Source: Candidatus Sysuiplasma acidicola (GTDB lineage Archaea > Thermoplasmatota > Thermoplasmata > Sysuiplasmatales > Sysuiplasmataceae). From it: a stretch of DNA of 64,000 nucleotides. The DNA lies in NCBI GenBank assembly GCA_019721035.1, contig JAHEAA010000004.1, forward strand, positions 62,001-126,000. The letters run 5' to 3'. How positions within the stretch are numbered: the first letter of the stretch is position 1; every line of letters begins with the position of its first letter. Position numbers and translations under genes: made by a program. The notes under the pieces are model-generated. The model searched no databases, was not told where the DNA came from, and saw nothing but the letters and a program-made list of their open reading frames with translations. This document shows, in pieces, positions 34,857-44,497 of the stretch.

Positions 34857-35765
34857 ATGCCTCTGAATATAGACATATCTTCACTAAGACACGGAACGGA
34901 ACTGATTAAGAGAGGATTCGCCAGCATGCAGAAAGGCGGCGTCATAATGGACGTGACGAATGCCGAACAGGCTGCGATAGCTGAGGAAGCCGGATCAGTG
35001 GCAGTCATGGCGCTGGAGAGGGTTCCCGCCGATATAAGGGCCGCCGGAGGCGTGGCGAGAATGGCCGATCCGCTCAAAGTGCTCGAAATCATTGATGCCG
35101 TCACCATACCGGTAATGGCAAAATGCAGAATAGGTCATGCGGCAGAAGCACTGGTTCTGCAGTCACTGGGCGTGGATATGATTGACGAGAGTGAGGTGCT
35201 GACGCCCGCAGATCCATTTTATCATGTGGACAAGAGGGCGTTTACAGTTCCTTTCGTCTGCGGCGCGAGAGACCTGGGTGAGGCGCTGAGAAGAATCGGC
35301 GAAGGTGCCGCGATGATCAGAACTAAAGGCGAACCGGGAACCGGAAACGTGGTTGAGGCCGTAAGGCATCAGCGTGTTGTCATGTCTAAAATACGATCTC
35401 TCAAGGGTCTTTCCGACGAAGAGCTCAACGGCGTGGCGCGGGAAATAAACGCACCGCTGGAACTCGTGAAGGAAACAGCAGTGCTTCAACGCCTGCCCGT
35501 CGTCAACTTCGCTGCCGGCGGAATAGCCTCCCCGGCCGACGCTGCACTGATGATGCAGCTTGGCAGCGACGGAATATTCGTGGGAAGCGGCATATTCAAG
35601 GCGAAGAATCCGAAGATGATGGCAAAGGCAATTGTGGAAGCGACGCTGCACTTTGACGATCCTTCCATTGTCGCAGAAGTTTCAAAGGGTCTAGGCGAAT
35701 CGATGCCCGGCGTGGAAATATCCAAGCTTGCCCAGGAACAGCGCATGCAGGAAAGAGGCTACTGA
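34857..35765 (+). CDS. pdxS: Pyridoxal 5'-phosphate synthase lyase subunit
   Basis: Makes PLP from ribose 5-phosphate, glyceraldehyde 3-phosphate and ammonia, working with the glutaminase PdxT. 302 residues, TIM barrel. [20 protein letters not shown], the catalytic-lysine region [13 protein letters not shown], and the phosphate loop [15 protein letters not shown] are all as in the family. It has a real leader with a Shine-Dalgarno site rather than a leaderless start. pdxT is not next to it and not in the window. Confidence 0.96.
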   Translation: MPLNIDISSLRHGTELIKRGFASMQKGGVIMDVTNAEQAAIAEEAGSVAVMALERVPADIRAAGGVARMADPLKVLEIIDAVTIPVMAKCRIGHAAEALVLQSLGVDMIDESEVLTPADPFYHVDKRAFTVPFVCGARDLGEALRRIGEGAAMIRTKGEPGTGNVVEAVRHQRVVMSKIRSLKGLSDEELNGVAREINAPLELVKETAVLQRLPVVNFAAGGIASPADAALMMQLGSDGIFVGSGIFKAKNPKMMAKAIVEATLHFDDPSIVAEVSKGLGESMPGVEISKLAQEQRMQERGY

Positions 35766-35779
35766 AGCCGAGGCAGTGT

Positions 35780-36361
35780 TTATCTCCTCAATCTCAGGTG
35801 GAGCGGTACCAGCATCGGCACGTTCCTTCTGTAATCATCATACGTTGCTCCGTACCTGTGCTTCATGAACGGCTCCTGAATTGCTTTCAGATAGAGTAAA
35901 TAGGCTACGGCAAGTGAAGGCGTTATGATGAAGATGGCCACGGCGGACTGCAGGAGCACTCCCAGCCCGGCCAGTATTATCAGATATCCAAGTCCCTTCG
36001 GATTCCTGCTAATGGAGTACGGTCCGTTTACAATCAGCCTTTCACCGCTCCTGTGCTGTGTGTATGAGAGGGCCCAGAATATCCAGGATGCGCCAATCAT
36101 GAAAAGCAGCGAGAATATTATGAAATTCCAGGGAAATATGTCGAAGTATGTCCAGGTGAACGCCTGTGAGAGCACGGGCGTTGAGTAATCGACTGCGGCA
36201 AGATATCCAAATGGTATCATCACCGTCACCAGGTATGCGAGCACAGACTTCTCAACAGAAGCGATGAGGGAGGATTTCTGCTGGCTCCTCCCGTCATTCC
36301 ATCTGGCCGCGCTGCTGCGCCTGTCCAGACCCCTGTCTGTTCTATCGGCTCCCCTGAACAA
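35780..36361 (-). CDS. Membrane methyltransferase of the isoprenylcysteine/phospholipid methyltransferase type
   Basis: 193 residues with four or five membrane segments. The C-terminal half has the conserved pattern NGPYSISRNPKGLGYLIILA followed by EPFMKHRYGATYDDYRRNVPML, matching the SAM-binding end of ICMT/PEMT-like proteins. The methyl acceptor is unknown; lipid is plausible. TTG 36361 is about 30 bases after CTTTTTATAAC on the minus strand. The first 30 residues are polar and may not belong. Confidence 0.78.
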   Translation of the reverse strand: MFRGADRTDRGLDRRSSAARWNDGRSQQKSSLIASVEKSVLAYLVTVMIPFGYLAAVDYSTPVLSQAFTWTYFDIFPWNFIIFSLLFMIGASWIFWALSYTQHRSGERLIVNGPYSISRNPKGLGYLIILAGLGVLLQSAVAIFIITPSLAVAYLLYLKAIQEPFMKHRYGATYDDYRRNVPMLVPLHLRLRR

Positions 36362-36978
36362 TCGTCATCCCATCCGTCAGACACTATGTATGCGGCGTTA
36401 TAAAAAGCTAATCGATTTGCTCAATTGGAGGGTCAATGCAAGCGTGTCCATGAGCATAACCAGTGAACTGATACACATGCCTCAGCCCTGATTACATTGC
36501 CAGATATGCTTTGCGGGATATGACCCGATGAGGAAGATCGCCTGTCATCAAAATGTAATGCGATACTATCGCCTTGGCTGTGGCTGCTTCTGAACGGCAC
36601 GGCACGGTCAGGAAGTCGAACGGCCATCTCTTGTCCGTACAGACGGCGGTACTGCGAGTGTTCTGTGATTTTAGGCATAGTTCAGCTATCAAGATTCGCT
36701 TCGCGGAGATGTTAGATTCAGGAAAAACTGGAAAGCAGCTTGTTGAACTCCTTCTCAGGATGATCGTGTGGGGGGCGCCAGGACTGTGATTAGAATACAG
36801 TAATTTATTGGCACACCCGGTGTCATCAACGGTTTATAATGCTCTATTCAGGGTTACGATGTGGAGGGTTTACCGCGAATTCAAATCAGTCGACATCTGT
36901 TTCTAATGAGGCATTTCAATCAGCCGTGACTTCAACGGCAGCTAAGGAATGCAACACAGCTGAACTGTCAATCGAGGT
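36362..36978. other. 617-base region without a supported gene
   Basis: GTTATAAAAAG at 36388-36398 can act as TATA box in both directions. Plus-strand frames here are short; 36574-36789 is open for 71 codons from TTG and its second half (IKIRFAEMLDSGKTGKQLVE) looks faintly protein-like, but there is no ribosome-binding site or family match. From about 36790 the sequence becomes AT-richer, running into the next gene. It may hold gene remnants. Confidence 0.35.
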
Positions 36979-37590
36979 ATGCTGATGGAGGAAGTCAACA
37001 GCTCAGCATACGGCGCGGAAACTGTCAACCTTCATTTCAAACTGCGTGATACTCCATTGGGCCGGCTATTGATTCCCTTCTCACTTTTCTTTTCTGTGTG
37101 CTTTATCGCCGAGCTTGCTGACTGGTATCTCACAAGATTGGGTTTTACATACAGCTATGGGCTGTTCGGTTTTAACAACAACCAACCTGTCATTCGAGCT
37201 CTTGCTGCTAACTTCATTGCGGCTACCTACGTGGGCCAGATGGTTCTCTCCCTGTCACTCTTCATCATATTCTATCTGATCGCGAACTTAATGCCACCTG
37301 CAAAGTCCCGGATAATTTTGGTTGTTTCCATCTTAACAGGCTCATTCGCAGGGAATTTTGTTGGTTATATGATTATCTTCAATGACCTCTATTATCTTCC
37401 TTTTCTGTCCCATGGGAATTTGACGATAGGCGAGGCTCAGCCATCCATTCTAGGTGCATTACTGTATGCGAGCGTCGCAGGAGACTGGTTGCGCATGGCT
37501 CTGGTTGCACTCGGTGGATTTTTTATGGGCGGCTTGCAACGATTGACCGAAGAGTCAGAAATTAATGAGCCCTCAAAAGTTCGACGATAG
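36979..37590 (+). CDS. Four-helix membrane protein of unknown function
   Basis: 203 residues with hydrophobic segments at about 30-52, 78-102, 110-135 and 165-185, a polar N-terminus and a short charged tail (TEESEINEPSKVRR). No known motif. The gene and its flanks are AT-richer than the surroundings and use more A/T-ending codons, which could mean recent acquisition. ATG 36979 or 36985 can start it. No operon partner. Confidence 0.65.
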   Translation: MLMEEVNSSAYGAETVNLHFKLRDTPLGRLLIPFSLFFSVCFIAELADWYLTRLGFTYSYGLFGFNNNQPVIRALAANFIAATYVGQMVLSLSLFIIFYLIANLMPPAKSRIILVVSILTGSFAGNFVGYMIIFNDLYYLPFLSHGNLTIGEAQPSILGALLYASVAGDWLRMALVALGGFFMGGLQRLTEESEINEPSKVRR

Positions 37591-37780
37591 TTCAATCGGG
37601 AGATCACTGCCTCATACATCCTGGATCACTGTTCAAAAGTCACACCCTATCATCAATTGAGTGTTCAGACGTACTGCTTGTCAGTGTCCGATTGCGCAGG
37701 AAACTGTATCCTCACAAGATTGCCTTCAAATCTTCCCTTATGGCATTAACACCTGCACGCGGTGTTGATTGAGGGAAAAG

Positions 37781-38758
37781 ATGTTAAGTATGTTCGTATC
37801 TAAGGTATTGAGGAATAAAATGTGGTCCATACTTGCGACGGAAGGATTCAAGTACATTGATCTGCAGGCCTCGTCATCTCTTGGAGCCTTTGCAGGCGGT
37901 ATCGTGATACTGTTCATAGTGCTCATCTTCCTTTCCGCAATGATTAAGATCGTTAAGGAATACGAGCGTATCGTCAATTTCAGACTCGGCAAGGCACAGG
38001 CAGAGAAAGGACCCGGTATAGTGTTTATAATTCCAGGCATCGACAAGCCGGTTCGTGTTGACCTGAGGGAGCGGTTCCTCCAGATTCCACATCAGACATG
38101 CATTACCAAGGACAACGCACCGGTAGACATCGATTTCATCATCTATTTCAAGGTCATCAGCGCCGCGGATTCTGTCATACAGGTTAACAATTTCGAAGGG
38201 GCGGCGATGGGCATCGCCACAACAACACTCAGGGCTGTTATCGGAGACATCAACCTGGATGAAGTTCTTTCAAAGAGAGAAGAAATCAACGCAGTGCTGC
38301 GAACAAAACTGGATGAAGTTACGACAAGATGGGGCGTCAAAGTCACCAATGTGGAGATAAGGGAAATACTGCCTCCGAAGAATGTGTCAGATGCAATGAT
38401 ACTGCAGATGTCTGCGGAAAGGAGCAGGCGTGCGGTCGTCACGGAAGCCGAAGGAAAGAAGTCCGCAACGATAACCGTAGCAGAGGGCGACAGGCAGAGC
38501 GCCATACTCAGGGCGGAAGGGGAGAAGCAGTCCGCCATACTGAAGGCAGAGGGGTATGCGCAGGCGCTGAGTACAGTCTTTTCGGCCGCGAAGACAATCG
38601 ATTCGAAGACGCTGACGCTGCAGTACCTCGACACGCTCAAGGCGCTGGGAAGCAGCGCTGCCACCAAATTCGTCCTGCCTGCTGAGTTCACTCAGCTGCT
38701 TGCACCCATAAAGGCGATGATCAGCAGTGCGGAGACGGAGGCAGGCAAGAGTGAGTGA
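37781..38758 (+). CDS. Stomatin-like SPFH/band 7 protein (slipin)
   Basis: 325 residues. One membrane segment at about 45-65 (GGIVILFIVLIFLSAMIKIV), then the SPFH domain (KEYERIVNFRLGK, FIIPGIDKPVRVDLRE, NAPVDIDFIIYFKV) and a C-terminal helical region with three AEG-K repeats typical of slipins. It scaffolds membrane microdomains and, in archaea, is the target of a NfeD-type protease. The next gene overlaps by 8 bp and encodes a short NfeD. I use ATG 37781 with GAGGG before it; TTG 37769 is possible. Confidence 0.92.
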   Translation: MLSMFVSKVLRNKMWSILATEGFKYIDLQASSSLGAFAGGIVILFIVLIFLSAMIKIVKEYERIVNFRLGKAQAEKGPGIVFIIPGIDKPVRVDLRERFLQIPHQTCITKDNAPVDIDFIIYFKVISAADSVIQVNNFEGAAMGIATTTLRAVIGDINLDEVLSKREEINAVLRTKLDEVTTRWGVKVTNVEIREILPPKNVSDAMILQMSAERSRRAVVTEAEGKKSATITVAEGDRQSAILRAEGEKQSAILKAEGYAQALSTVFSAAKTIDSKTLTLQYLDTLKALGSSAATKFVLPAEFTQLLAPIKAMISSAETEAGKSE

Positions 38759-39185
38759 GTCGGCTCCACGCAACGACAACAGCCTGATCGATCGGCTGTT
38801 CCTGTTCGGCATAAGGCCCTTTCTGATAGTCATCGGCATATTCGCCATCGGCCTGTATATGCTCGCGTACGGCATTTCGGGCATGGATGCCGGCTATATC
38901 TTTACCGGCGTGATTCTCCTGCTTCTGAGCGCCGGCCTCGCATATGGTTTCAAGACGACCGGGACAAAGAGGATCACGAAGGCATATTTCACAAAAGACA
39001 TCAAGGTGGGTCGCATCGGAAAAGCAAAAAAATCTTTCGGCGGGACGACGCGCGGTGTCGTGGATCTGGACAATGAGTACTGGACAGCCGTTTCAGACGA
39101 TAACATAGCAGAAGGGGACGACGTCACGGTGCTGTCAGTCGAGCCGGACAGGGTAACGCTGCGCGTAGAGAAGAAGAAAAGCTGA
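38751..39185 (+). CDS. Short NfeD-like membrane protein
   Basis: 144 residues from GTG 38751, which overlaps the slipin stop. Two hydrophobic helices (about 20-40 and 48-70) are followed by an OB-fold NfeD domain: RIGKAKKSFGGTTRGVVDLD, YWTAVSDDNIAEGDDVTVLSVE. Short NfeD proteins pair with stomatins in bacteria and archaea. The product ends in a run of basic residues. Confidence 0.85.
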   Translation: MSESAPRNDNSLIDRLFLFGIRPFLIVIGIFAIGLYMLAYGISGMDAGYIFTGVILLLLSAGLAYGFKTTGTKRITKAYFTKDIKVGRIGKAKKSFGGTTRGVVDLDNEYWTAVSDDNIAEGDDVTVLSVEPDRVTLRVEKKKS

Positions 39186-39236
39186 ATGCATGCTTCCTCC
39201 CACCCTCCGCGATGCACACAGACACCGCACTTGAAA

Positions 39237-40553
39237 TCAATGATCCTTTCCAGTCTGCGGCGGCGCTTCTTCAACTCTCAGCTTTCCGTCGCCGTAATCG
39301 AGGACCTTCACATTCGTGCCCTTGGATATGAATTTGTCAGAAGTGCATGTCCATTCTTCCGAAAGGACGTTGCAAATTCCTCCGCTTCCCGGCATAACAT
39401 CTGTGACGGCCCATCCCAGGGCTCCGATTGTTCTGTGCGGTCCTACGAGCTTCGGACCATCCATCATCGCCTTCCTTATTCTTGAAATGTAAACCGCACC
39501 GATTATGAGCAATGCTCCGACGACACCCATGCCGATGTAGTTTCCCGTTCCGAACGGCGTGGGAGAATAGCCCAGGGAGTTTCCGGCAAGCAACCAGCTG
39601 CCCACCAGGCCGAGCAATATTCCGGACATTGCAAAGATCCCGTGTCCCGCCTTCAGCTCTAGGAATATCAGCACCGCGGCCGCAATCAGTATGAGTATTG
39701 CCACGACCGGCGCACCTATCACCTCGGCTCCCAGCAGGCCGAGCGCAATCATTATTCCGCCGAAGAATGTGAGGAACAGTGTCCTGTGTGTCATGTCTAT
39801 GAATATGGCCACGATCCCCACGAGGAAGAATATGCCGTCGAGCGTCGGATTGCTAACGACGCTCAGAAACTGATCGAACACAGGCTCCTGAAATACATTG
39901 ATCGTCGCATTCTGAAGACCCGCGAGTCCGAGAAACTCACTGAACGACTGCGCTTCACCGGATATCAGCCCGATCGCATAAGCCGTGCTTGCATTGTAGG
40001 CGACATTGTTTTCGGCCATATTTTCCGCGGCACTCACATTGTAATGATTTCTGGACGCAAGCGCTCCTATGAACTGCACTGAAAAGTTCTTCACATGCTG
40101 CTCTTCCAGTGCAGTTCCGCCTATAATGTAAGGCGTAGATGGTCCTATCACTGAGCCGTCTCCCATGTATGTCCTGTTCGTCGCGAGAGCAATGTAGCTG
40201 CCTGCAGAAGCTGCCGCCCCGTCCGGCGGCACATACGTATATACGGAAAGACCCCTGGACTGCACGCTCTGAATGGCACTGACTATGGACAGCATATTCT
40301 CGAGAAGCCCTCCGGGCGTGTTCATCACGATGACCATGTCTTCATGATTCGATATGGCTGCGGAAGCCGCTGTCTGCACATAGCTTGCAGCCCCCTGGTC
40401 AACGGCAATGTTGAAGTTGACAACAATGACACTCCTGTGTGCCGTCGCAGAAGCCGTGTCCGCACGGGCAGCCGATTGTGCTGCCGCTGGATGTGGCAGG
40501 AATATGAGCATAAAGACTGCAACAACAGCCAGTATGCGCAGAACGGCACGCAT
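39237..40553 (-). CDS. Membrane-bound NfeD serine protease (ClpP-class)
   Basis: 438 residues. A signal peptide (about 1-25) leads to a ClpP/crotonase-like protease domain, with VMNTPGGLLENML and nucleophile Ser in AAASAGSYIAL; the Ser-Lys dyad lysine is likely that of EEQHVKNFSVQF. Then come about five membrane helices and a C-terminal OB domain ending LRVEEAPPQTGKDH. The Pyrococcus enzyme PH1510 cuts the C-terminus of its stomatin partner. Here the slipin operon is convergent, 50 bp away. ATG 40553 fits a TATA-like AATAAATTTAATTG; TTG 40562 would add three residues. Confidence 0.92.
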   Translation of the reverse strand: MRAVLRILAVVAVFMLIFLPHPAAAQSAARADTASATAHRSVIVVNFNIAVDQGAASYVQTAASAAISNHEDMVIVMNTPGGLLENMLSIVSAIQSVQSRGLSVYTYVPPDGAAASAGSYIALATNRTYMGDGSVIGPSTPYIIGGTALEEQHVKNFSVQFIGALASRNHYNVSAAENMAENNVAYNASTAYAIGLISGEAQSFSEFLGLAGLQNATINVFQEPVFDQFLSVVSNPTLDGIFFLVGIVAIFIDMTHRTLFLTFFGGIMIALGLLGAEVIGAPVVAILILIAAAVLIFLELKAGHGIFAMSGILLGLVGSWLLAGNSLGYSPTPFGTGNYIGMGVVGALLIIGAVYISRIRKAMMDGPKLVGPHRTIGALGWAVTDVMPGSGGICNVLSEEWTCTSDKFISKGTNVKVLDYGDGKLRVEEAPPQTGKDH

Positions 40554-40686
40554 GGCAGTCAATACGGTTGACCCGCAATTAAATTTATTGGCTGCGGGCG
40601 TCGCCAGCGGCGATTCGAGGCTTCTCAGGCGTGATAAGCGTCGGATAAGTAATATAAAGGCTCCGTGAAGTTGAAATCAGGATAAC

Positions 40687-41400
40687 TTGGCGCAACACAG
40701 TTTTCAGAGGTCAATCAGGGGCGCGGAGAATGGAACATCCGGGTTTCCGCGCTCATATGTGTCTGTCCCGCCAGCAAAAGTCAAGGCGCTCACTGGGAAC
40801 CGCAGAAAGATACTGCAGTTACTCTACAGTTTCCCGGCCTCCAGCGTCTCCAGGATTTCCAGGGAGGTGAAACTCACACCGAATACAGTCAAATGGCATC
40901 TGAATGCGCTGAAGAAGTGGGAGTTCATAAACGAGGAGAGGGTGGACAACAGATCAGTATTTTTCCCGTGCAATTTTCTGGATCAGTCAGAGCTTCAGAT
41001 TCTGACCATCCTCAATGACGAATCATCCAGCCTGATTTTCAGGAACGTGTTCTATCACCCCGGAACAACCCAGAAAGAAATCAGGGAGATGCTCGAGCTG
41101 ACGCAGAACACAGCTGGTTATTTCCTCAGAAAACTCACTCATATGGGCGCAGTCGAGGAGAAGCAGGACGGAAAGTTCAAACACTATTATCCGTCAAGAG
41201 AGATAATGAAGAGACTCGAGGAGAGGCGGAAAAAATCGGGCGATTATGCTCACTCTCTGGTGCAGAGACTCGCCTCCGACGGCGTCGAGGTCACCGAACT
41301 CAAGATACTCAGCGACTCATTTTCGTTCACGTTCAGGCACAGGAAGGGAGAAGAAACCATAGTTTTCGATTCGAATCCGTTCAGGAATGTAATAGCCTGA
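40687..41400 (+). CDS. Two-domain winged-helix transcription regulator
   Basis: 237 residues. Two consecutive winged helices: NRRKILQLLYSFPASSVSRI through PNTVKWHLNALKKWEFI, and FYHPGTTQKEIREMLELTQN through AGYFLRKLTHMGAVEEK. The C-terminal 60 residues form a small separate unit. Tandem wHTH repressors of this size are frequent in Thermoplasmata; the ligand and target are unknown. TTG 40687 start follows TAATATAAAGG by about 30 bases. Confidence 0.85.
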   Translation: MAQHSFQRSIRGAENGTSGFPRSYVSVPPAKVKALTGNRRKILQLLYSFPASSVSRISREVKLTPNTVKWHLNALKKWEFINEERVDNRSVFFPCNFLDQSELQILTILNDESSSLIFRNVFYHPGTTQKEIREMLELTQNTAGYFLRKLTHMGAVEEKQDGKFKHYYPSREIMKRLEERRKKSGDYAHSLVQRLASDGVEVTELKILSDSFSFTFRHRKGEETIVFDSNPFRNVIA

Positions 41401-41441
41401 TGCTCCCCTCATTGTTCCGAAGCCATGTGCAGTGCGTCCGT

Positions 41442-44126
41442 TCAGCCCGTATTCCTCATCCCGTACGCTATCCCCTTTATGCTCATCAGCATTATTCTCT
41501 CAAGTTTCATGTCCTGCTCTCGGCTTCGCAGGCGTGAAATTACCTCTGCCTGCACGGCGTTGATGACATCCACGTACGGGTTGCGCAGCGCAATGCTTTC
41601 TCTTAGCGTTCTGTTATCCTCAAGCAGTGCTTTGCCTCTCAGCTCGGAAACCGTTTTTACCGTCCTGTCATATTCTTTCTCAAATGTGTCAAAAAGAGAT
41701 CGGTTGCCCGGCGATGCGAGCTCCGCGTAACGCGACCCGACATAGAAATCCGTTTTCGCCAGCGTCATTTCAAGCATGTCTATGAGCGATTTGAAGAAGT
41801 TCCACTGCGCCGCCATTTCACGGCGCGTGTGCTTCCCTGCCGCACTCCTTGTCCGGAGCCCCGTGCCGGCGCCGTACCATCCGGAAATCAGGTGCCTGTT
41901 CTGTGTCCAGGAGAAGACCCACGGTATGGCTCTCAGATCACGGAACGACAGATGCCCTCTGGTGGCCGGTCTGGTGCCTATGTTCAGCGAAGGAATGTAT
42001 TTCAGCGGCGTAGCTTCGGAGAGATATCCTGGCAGTCTGCTGTCCGTCAGCATTCTCCTGTATGTCTCATGCGATTTCTCCGAAATCAGCTCCATCTCCT
42101 CAACCCATGTGTCTCTGGTCCTCAGCGTGTGTGATTTGAGTCTCAGAATCGCGCTTATCGCCTGCTCATATTCCCTTATGGTGATTTCCCTGTCGAAATA
42201 CCTGCTCCAGAGTACCTCCCCCTGCTCCGTGAATTTGAGACTGCATCCGGCCGACTCCTGCGGCTGCGAAAGTATCGCAAGATGCGTCGGCCCGCCGCCT
42301 CTGCTTATTGAACCACCCCGTCCGTGAAAAAACTTGAGCCTGACGCCGAAACGGGAAGCCGCTTCCAGCAGGTCCGTCTGAGAGCAGTATATGAGCCATC
42401 TGGAGGTCATGTAGCCAGCATCCTTGTTGCTGTCAGAATAGCCGAGCATAATCTCCTGCTCCATGCCCCTCCTTGACAGAAATTCACTATACAGTCTGTT
42501 ACCGAACAGTCTTGTCATGACATCGGCAGACTTTCTGAGGTCTGCATATGTCTCGAACAGCGGGACGACCGGCAGTTCCGACGTTCCGTCAGTGCCGAGT
42601 CCTGCGGCCTTCTGCAGGAAGAGCGCCTCGAGAAGCTGGATGTCAGAATGCGTATTGCTGACAATGTAACTGCCCATTGAGCCTTTTCCGAATCTCTTCT
42701 GTGCCTCTCCGGCGGCCTTCAGCATGGCCAGTATTCTGGTTTCCCTGTGTCCTTCCCTGCCGGCGATGACAGGCTTAACAGGTGAGGCAAGCAACTCCTC
42801 GAGGCGCTTTCTCTTTTCATCATCTGTCATGTCATTATATCCCGCAGTTTCCTCTGACGACGGGGCAAGAGCGGCTACCGCATCTGACTGTTCTGAGGAA
42901 TGAACACGTATGTCCGGGGATGCGAGATGGATCGAAAAGGTTTCCACAGTTCTTATGAGATCCTCCAGTGCACCTCCGGCAATTGTGTCATTGCCCCCCT
43001 CGAGCAGACTCTGCTGCATGACCCTCAGATCAGAGAGAAGTTCTTCGCCGCAGGTATAGCGTCTGGGCGCGTGCGCTTCAGTTTCTGCGAGTCTCGCTAT
43101 GATGAAACTGCACAGAGCCCTGTACGGCTCATTTTCGTTTACCCTGGAAATCTCTTTCCACACCTCCGGAAAATCGGTCTTGCAGGTTTCGAGTCGGTGC
43201 ATGAGCGCGCCGCTCATGATGGCATATTTCTCAGACACCGAAAGTCTGGATATGAGCCTGTTGAGGGCAGCGGTGTATTTTGAAAAGAGCAGTCGCTGCT
43301 GCATGCGCAGCGCATCGAGCATAGTGCCTGCATCCGTAATCGGATTGCCGTCTGCGTCCGAGCCAATCCACGAGCCGTACCGTATGAACGCCGGAAACCT
43401 GTAGTTTCGTCCGGGAAATGCCCGCCTGAATGAAAAATCGAGTCTCCTGTAGAATTCCGGTATTGTTTCAATGATGTTTATGTCAAAGAAATACAGGCCG
43501 TATTTCAACTCGTCTTCCATTTCAGGTCTCCTGCCGCGCAGCTCGTCAGTAAGCCACAGTTCAGCAATCTCCTCCCTTAGGGATGCGTATGCTGCCGTTT
43601 TTTCTAGGTCTGTCGAAGCGTCGTGAAGCTCCAGCAGCGCCTCCTCGACTCGTTTCACTTTTTCAAGTATCGTTTTCCTTCGTGCCTCGGTAGGATGGGG
43701 TGTGAGCACAAATGCAAGCGCTATCGAGTTGAACATCTCCTCGACCCCGCCTGCTGACAGGCCGTTCCTGGCGAGCGTCAGCATCATCTCTTCAGCCGAA
43801 TCGGTAACGGCACCGCGTCTCATGCCCGCCTTCAGCTTTCTTATCCTGAGGACGTCCTCCGCCACGTTCACGATCTGAAAATAGGCTGTGAATGCACGCA
43901 CAAGCAGCAGGAGTCCGTCGTCGTCCTGTGCTCTGACCAGCCTTGAAAGCTCACGCGAAGCAAGCGTTTTTCCCCGGCGAAGCGACACGGAGAGCCTTCT
44001 CGCACTCTCGACGAGTTCCAGTGCATCTCTTCCCTCAATTTCGCCGATTGTGTTTCCCAGCGTCTCCGCGAGGAAGCCGACGTCGCTACGCAAATCCCCG
44101 CCCGCAGGCACAACGCGCTTTTCCAT
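41442..44126 (-). CDS. ppc: Phosphoenolpyruvate carboxylase, bacterial type
   Basis: Fixes bicarbonate on PEP to give oxaloacetate, feeding the TCA cycle. 894 residues, the length of the bacterial/plant enzyme, not of the roughly 500-residue archaeal PpcA. The catalytic His motif VLTPHPTEARRK, GYSDSNKDAGYMTSRW, FFHGRGGSISRGGGPTH and the C-terminal RNPYVDVINAVQ all match. ATG 44126 is downstream of TAAAA-rich promoter-like sequence. It lies directly beside the sulfur island, where carbon fixation for an autotrophic or mixotrophic sulfur oxidiser would be useful (inference). Confidence 0.96.
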   Translation of the reverse strand: MEKRVVPAGGDLRSDVGFLAETLGNTIGEIEGRDALELVESARRLSVSLRRGKTLASRELSRLVRAQDDDGLLLLVRAFTAYFQIVNVAEDVLRIRKLKAGMRRGAVTDSAEEMMLTLARNGLSAGGVEEMFNSIALAFVLTPHPTEARRKTILEKVKRVEEALLELHDASTDLEKTAAYASLREEIAELWLTDELRGRRPEMEDELKYGLYFFDINIIETIPEFYRRLDFSFRRAFPGRNYRFPAFIRYGSWIGSDADGNPITDAGTMLDALRMQQRLLFSKYTAALNRLISRLSVSEKYAIMSGALMHRLETCKTDFPEVWKEISRVNENEPYRALCSFIIARLAETEAHAPRRYTCGEELLSDLRVMQQSLLEGGNDTIAGGALEDLIRTVETFSIHLASPDIRVHSSEQSDAVAALAPSSEETAGYNDMTDDEKRKRLEELLASPVKPVIAGREGHRETRILAMLKAAGEAQKRFGKGSMGSYIVSNTHSDIQLLEALFLQKAAGLGTDGTSELPVVPLFETYADLRKSADVMTRLFGNRLYSEFLSRRGMEQEIMLGYSDSNKDAGYMTSRWLIYCSQTDLLEAASRFGVRLKFFHGRGGSISRGGGPTHLAILSQPQESAGCSLKFTEQGEVLWSRYFDREITIREYEQAISAILRLKSHTLRTRDTWVEEMELISEKSHETYRRMLTDSRLPGYLSEATPLKYIPSLNIGTRPATRGHLSFRDLRAIPWVFSWTQNRHLISGWYGAGTGLRTRSAAGKHTRREMAAQWNFFKSLIDMLEMTLAKTDFYVGSRYAELASPGNRSLFDTFEKEYDRTVKTVSELRGKALLEDNRTLRESIALRNPYVDVINAVQAEVISRLRSREQDMKLERIMLMSIKGIAYGMRNTG

Positions 44127-44212
44127 AACTCCGCGAATGATGATTTTACGGCTGTTTTAAAGACTTTGCTATTTTTTATCAGTTGTTCCCGGAATCCCGG
44201 TCGGGGAAGGCA

Positions 44213-44497
44213 TCAGAAGGAGATGAAACAGTCTGCATGCGCCATGAGGCCTGAAAGGCCGTTTCTTCCGATTCGTTCTGCGTCACGCCGCAGCGGCAGC
44301 TGTTCCGTGGAATCCTCGACACATAGCGTGAACACCGCTCCGAGCCGATGGAGGTCATCCGTCAGTCTCTTCATGCAGAATATGGCGGCGCCTTCCAGGA
44401 CGATGGTTGTCTCAGCCCTTGCGCAGAGGCTCGCTATCAGGCCGGGAATATCGGAATCGTGCGCAATCCTGCGATGTATGTGTATGAGCACCTTCAT
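44213..44497 (-). CDS. DsrH/TusB-like sulfur-relay protein
   Basis: 94 residues; third of a DsrE-DsrF-DsrH-like trio. KVLIHIHRRIAHDSDIPGLIASL begins the Rossmann-like DsrE fold, and the size and place fit DsrH/TusB. There are Cys residues in SLCARAET, FCMKR and TLCVED, but none aligns clearly with the DsrH active-site cysteine. ATG 44497 overlaps the previous gene's stop. It is the last gene of the sHdr-type operon. Confidence 0.65.
   Translation of the reverse strand: MKVLIHIHRRIAHDSDIPGLIASLCARAETTIVLEGAAIFCMKRLTDDLHRLGAVFTLCVEDSTEQLPLRRDAERIGRNGLSGLMAHADCFISF

Noticed and set aside
34654-34866. 70-codon plus-strand frame before pdxS
   Set aside because: No ribosome site or TATA spacing; it would overlap the pdxS start and its codon use is unlike the neighbours.
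36574-36789. 71-codon plus-strand frame from TTG
   Set aside because: Second half is faintly protein-like, but no start signals and no family; kept only as a remark in the intergenic entry.
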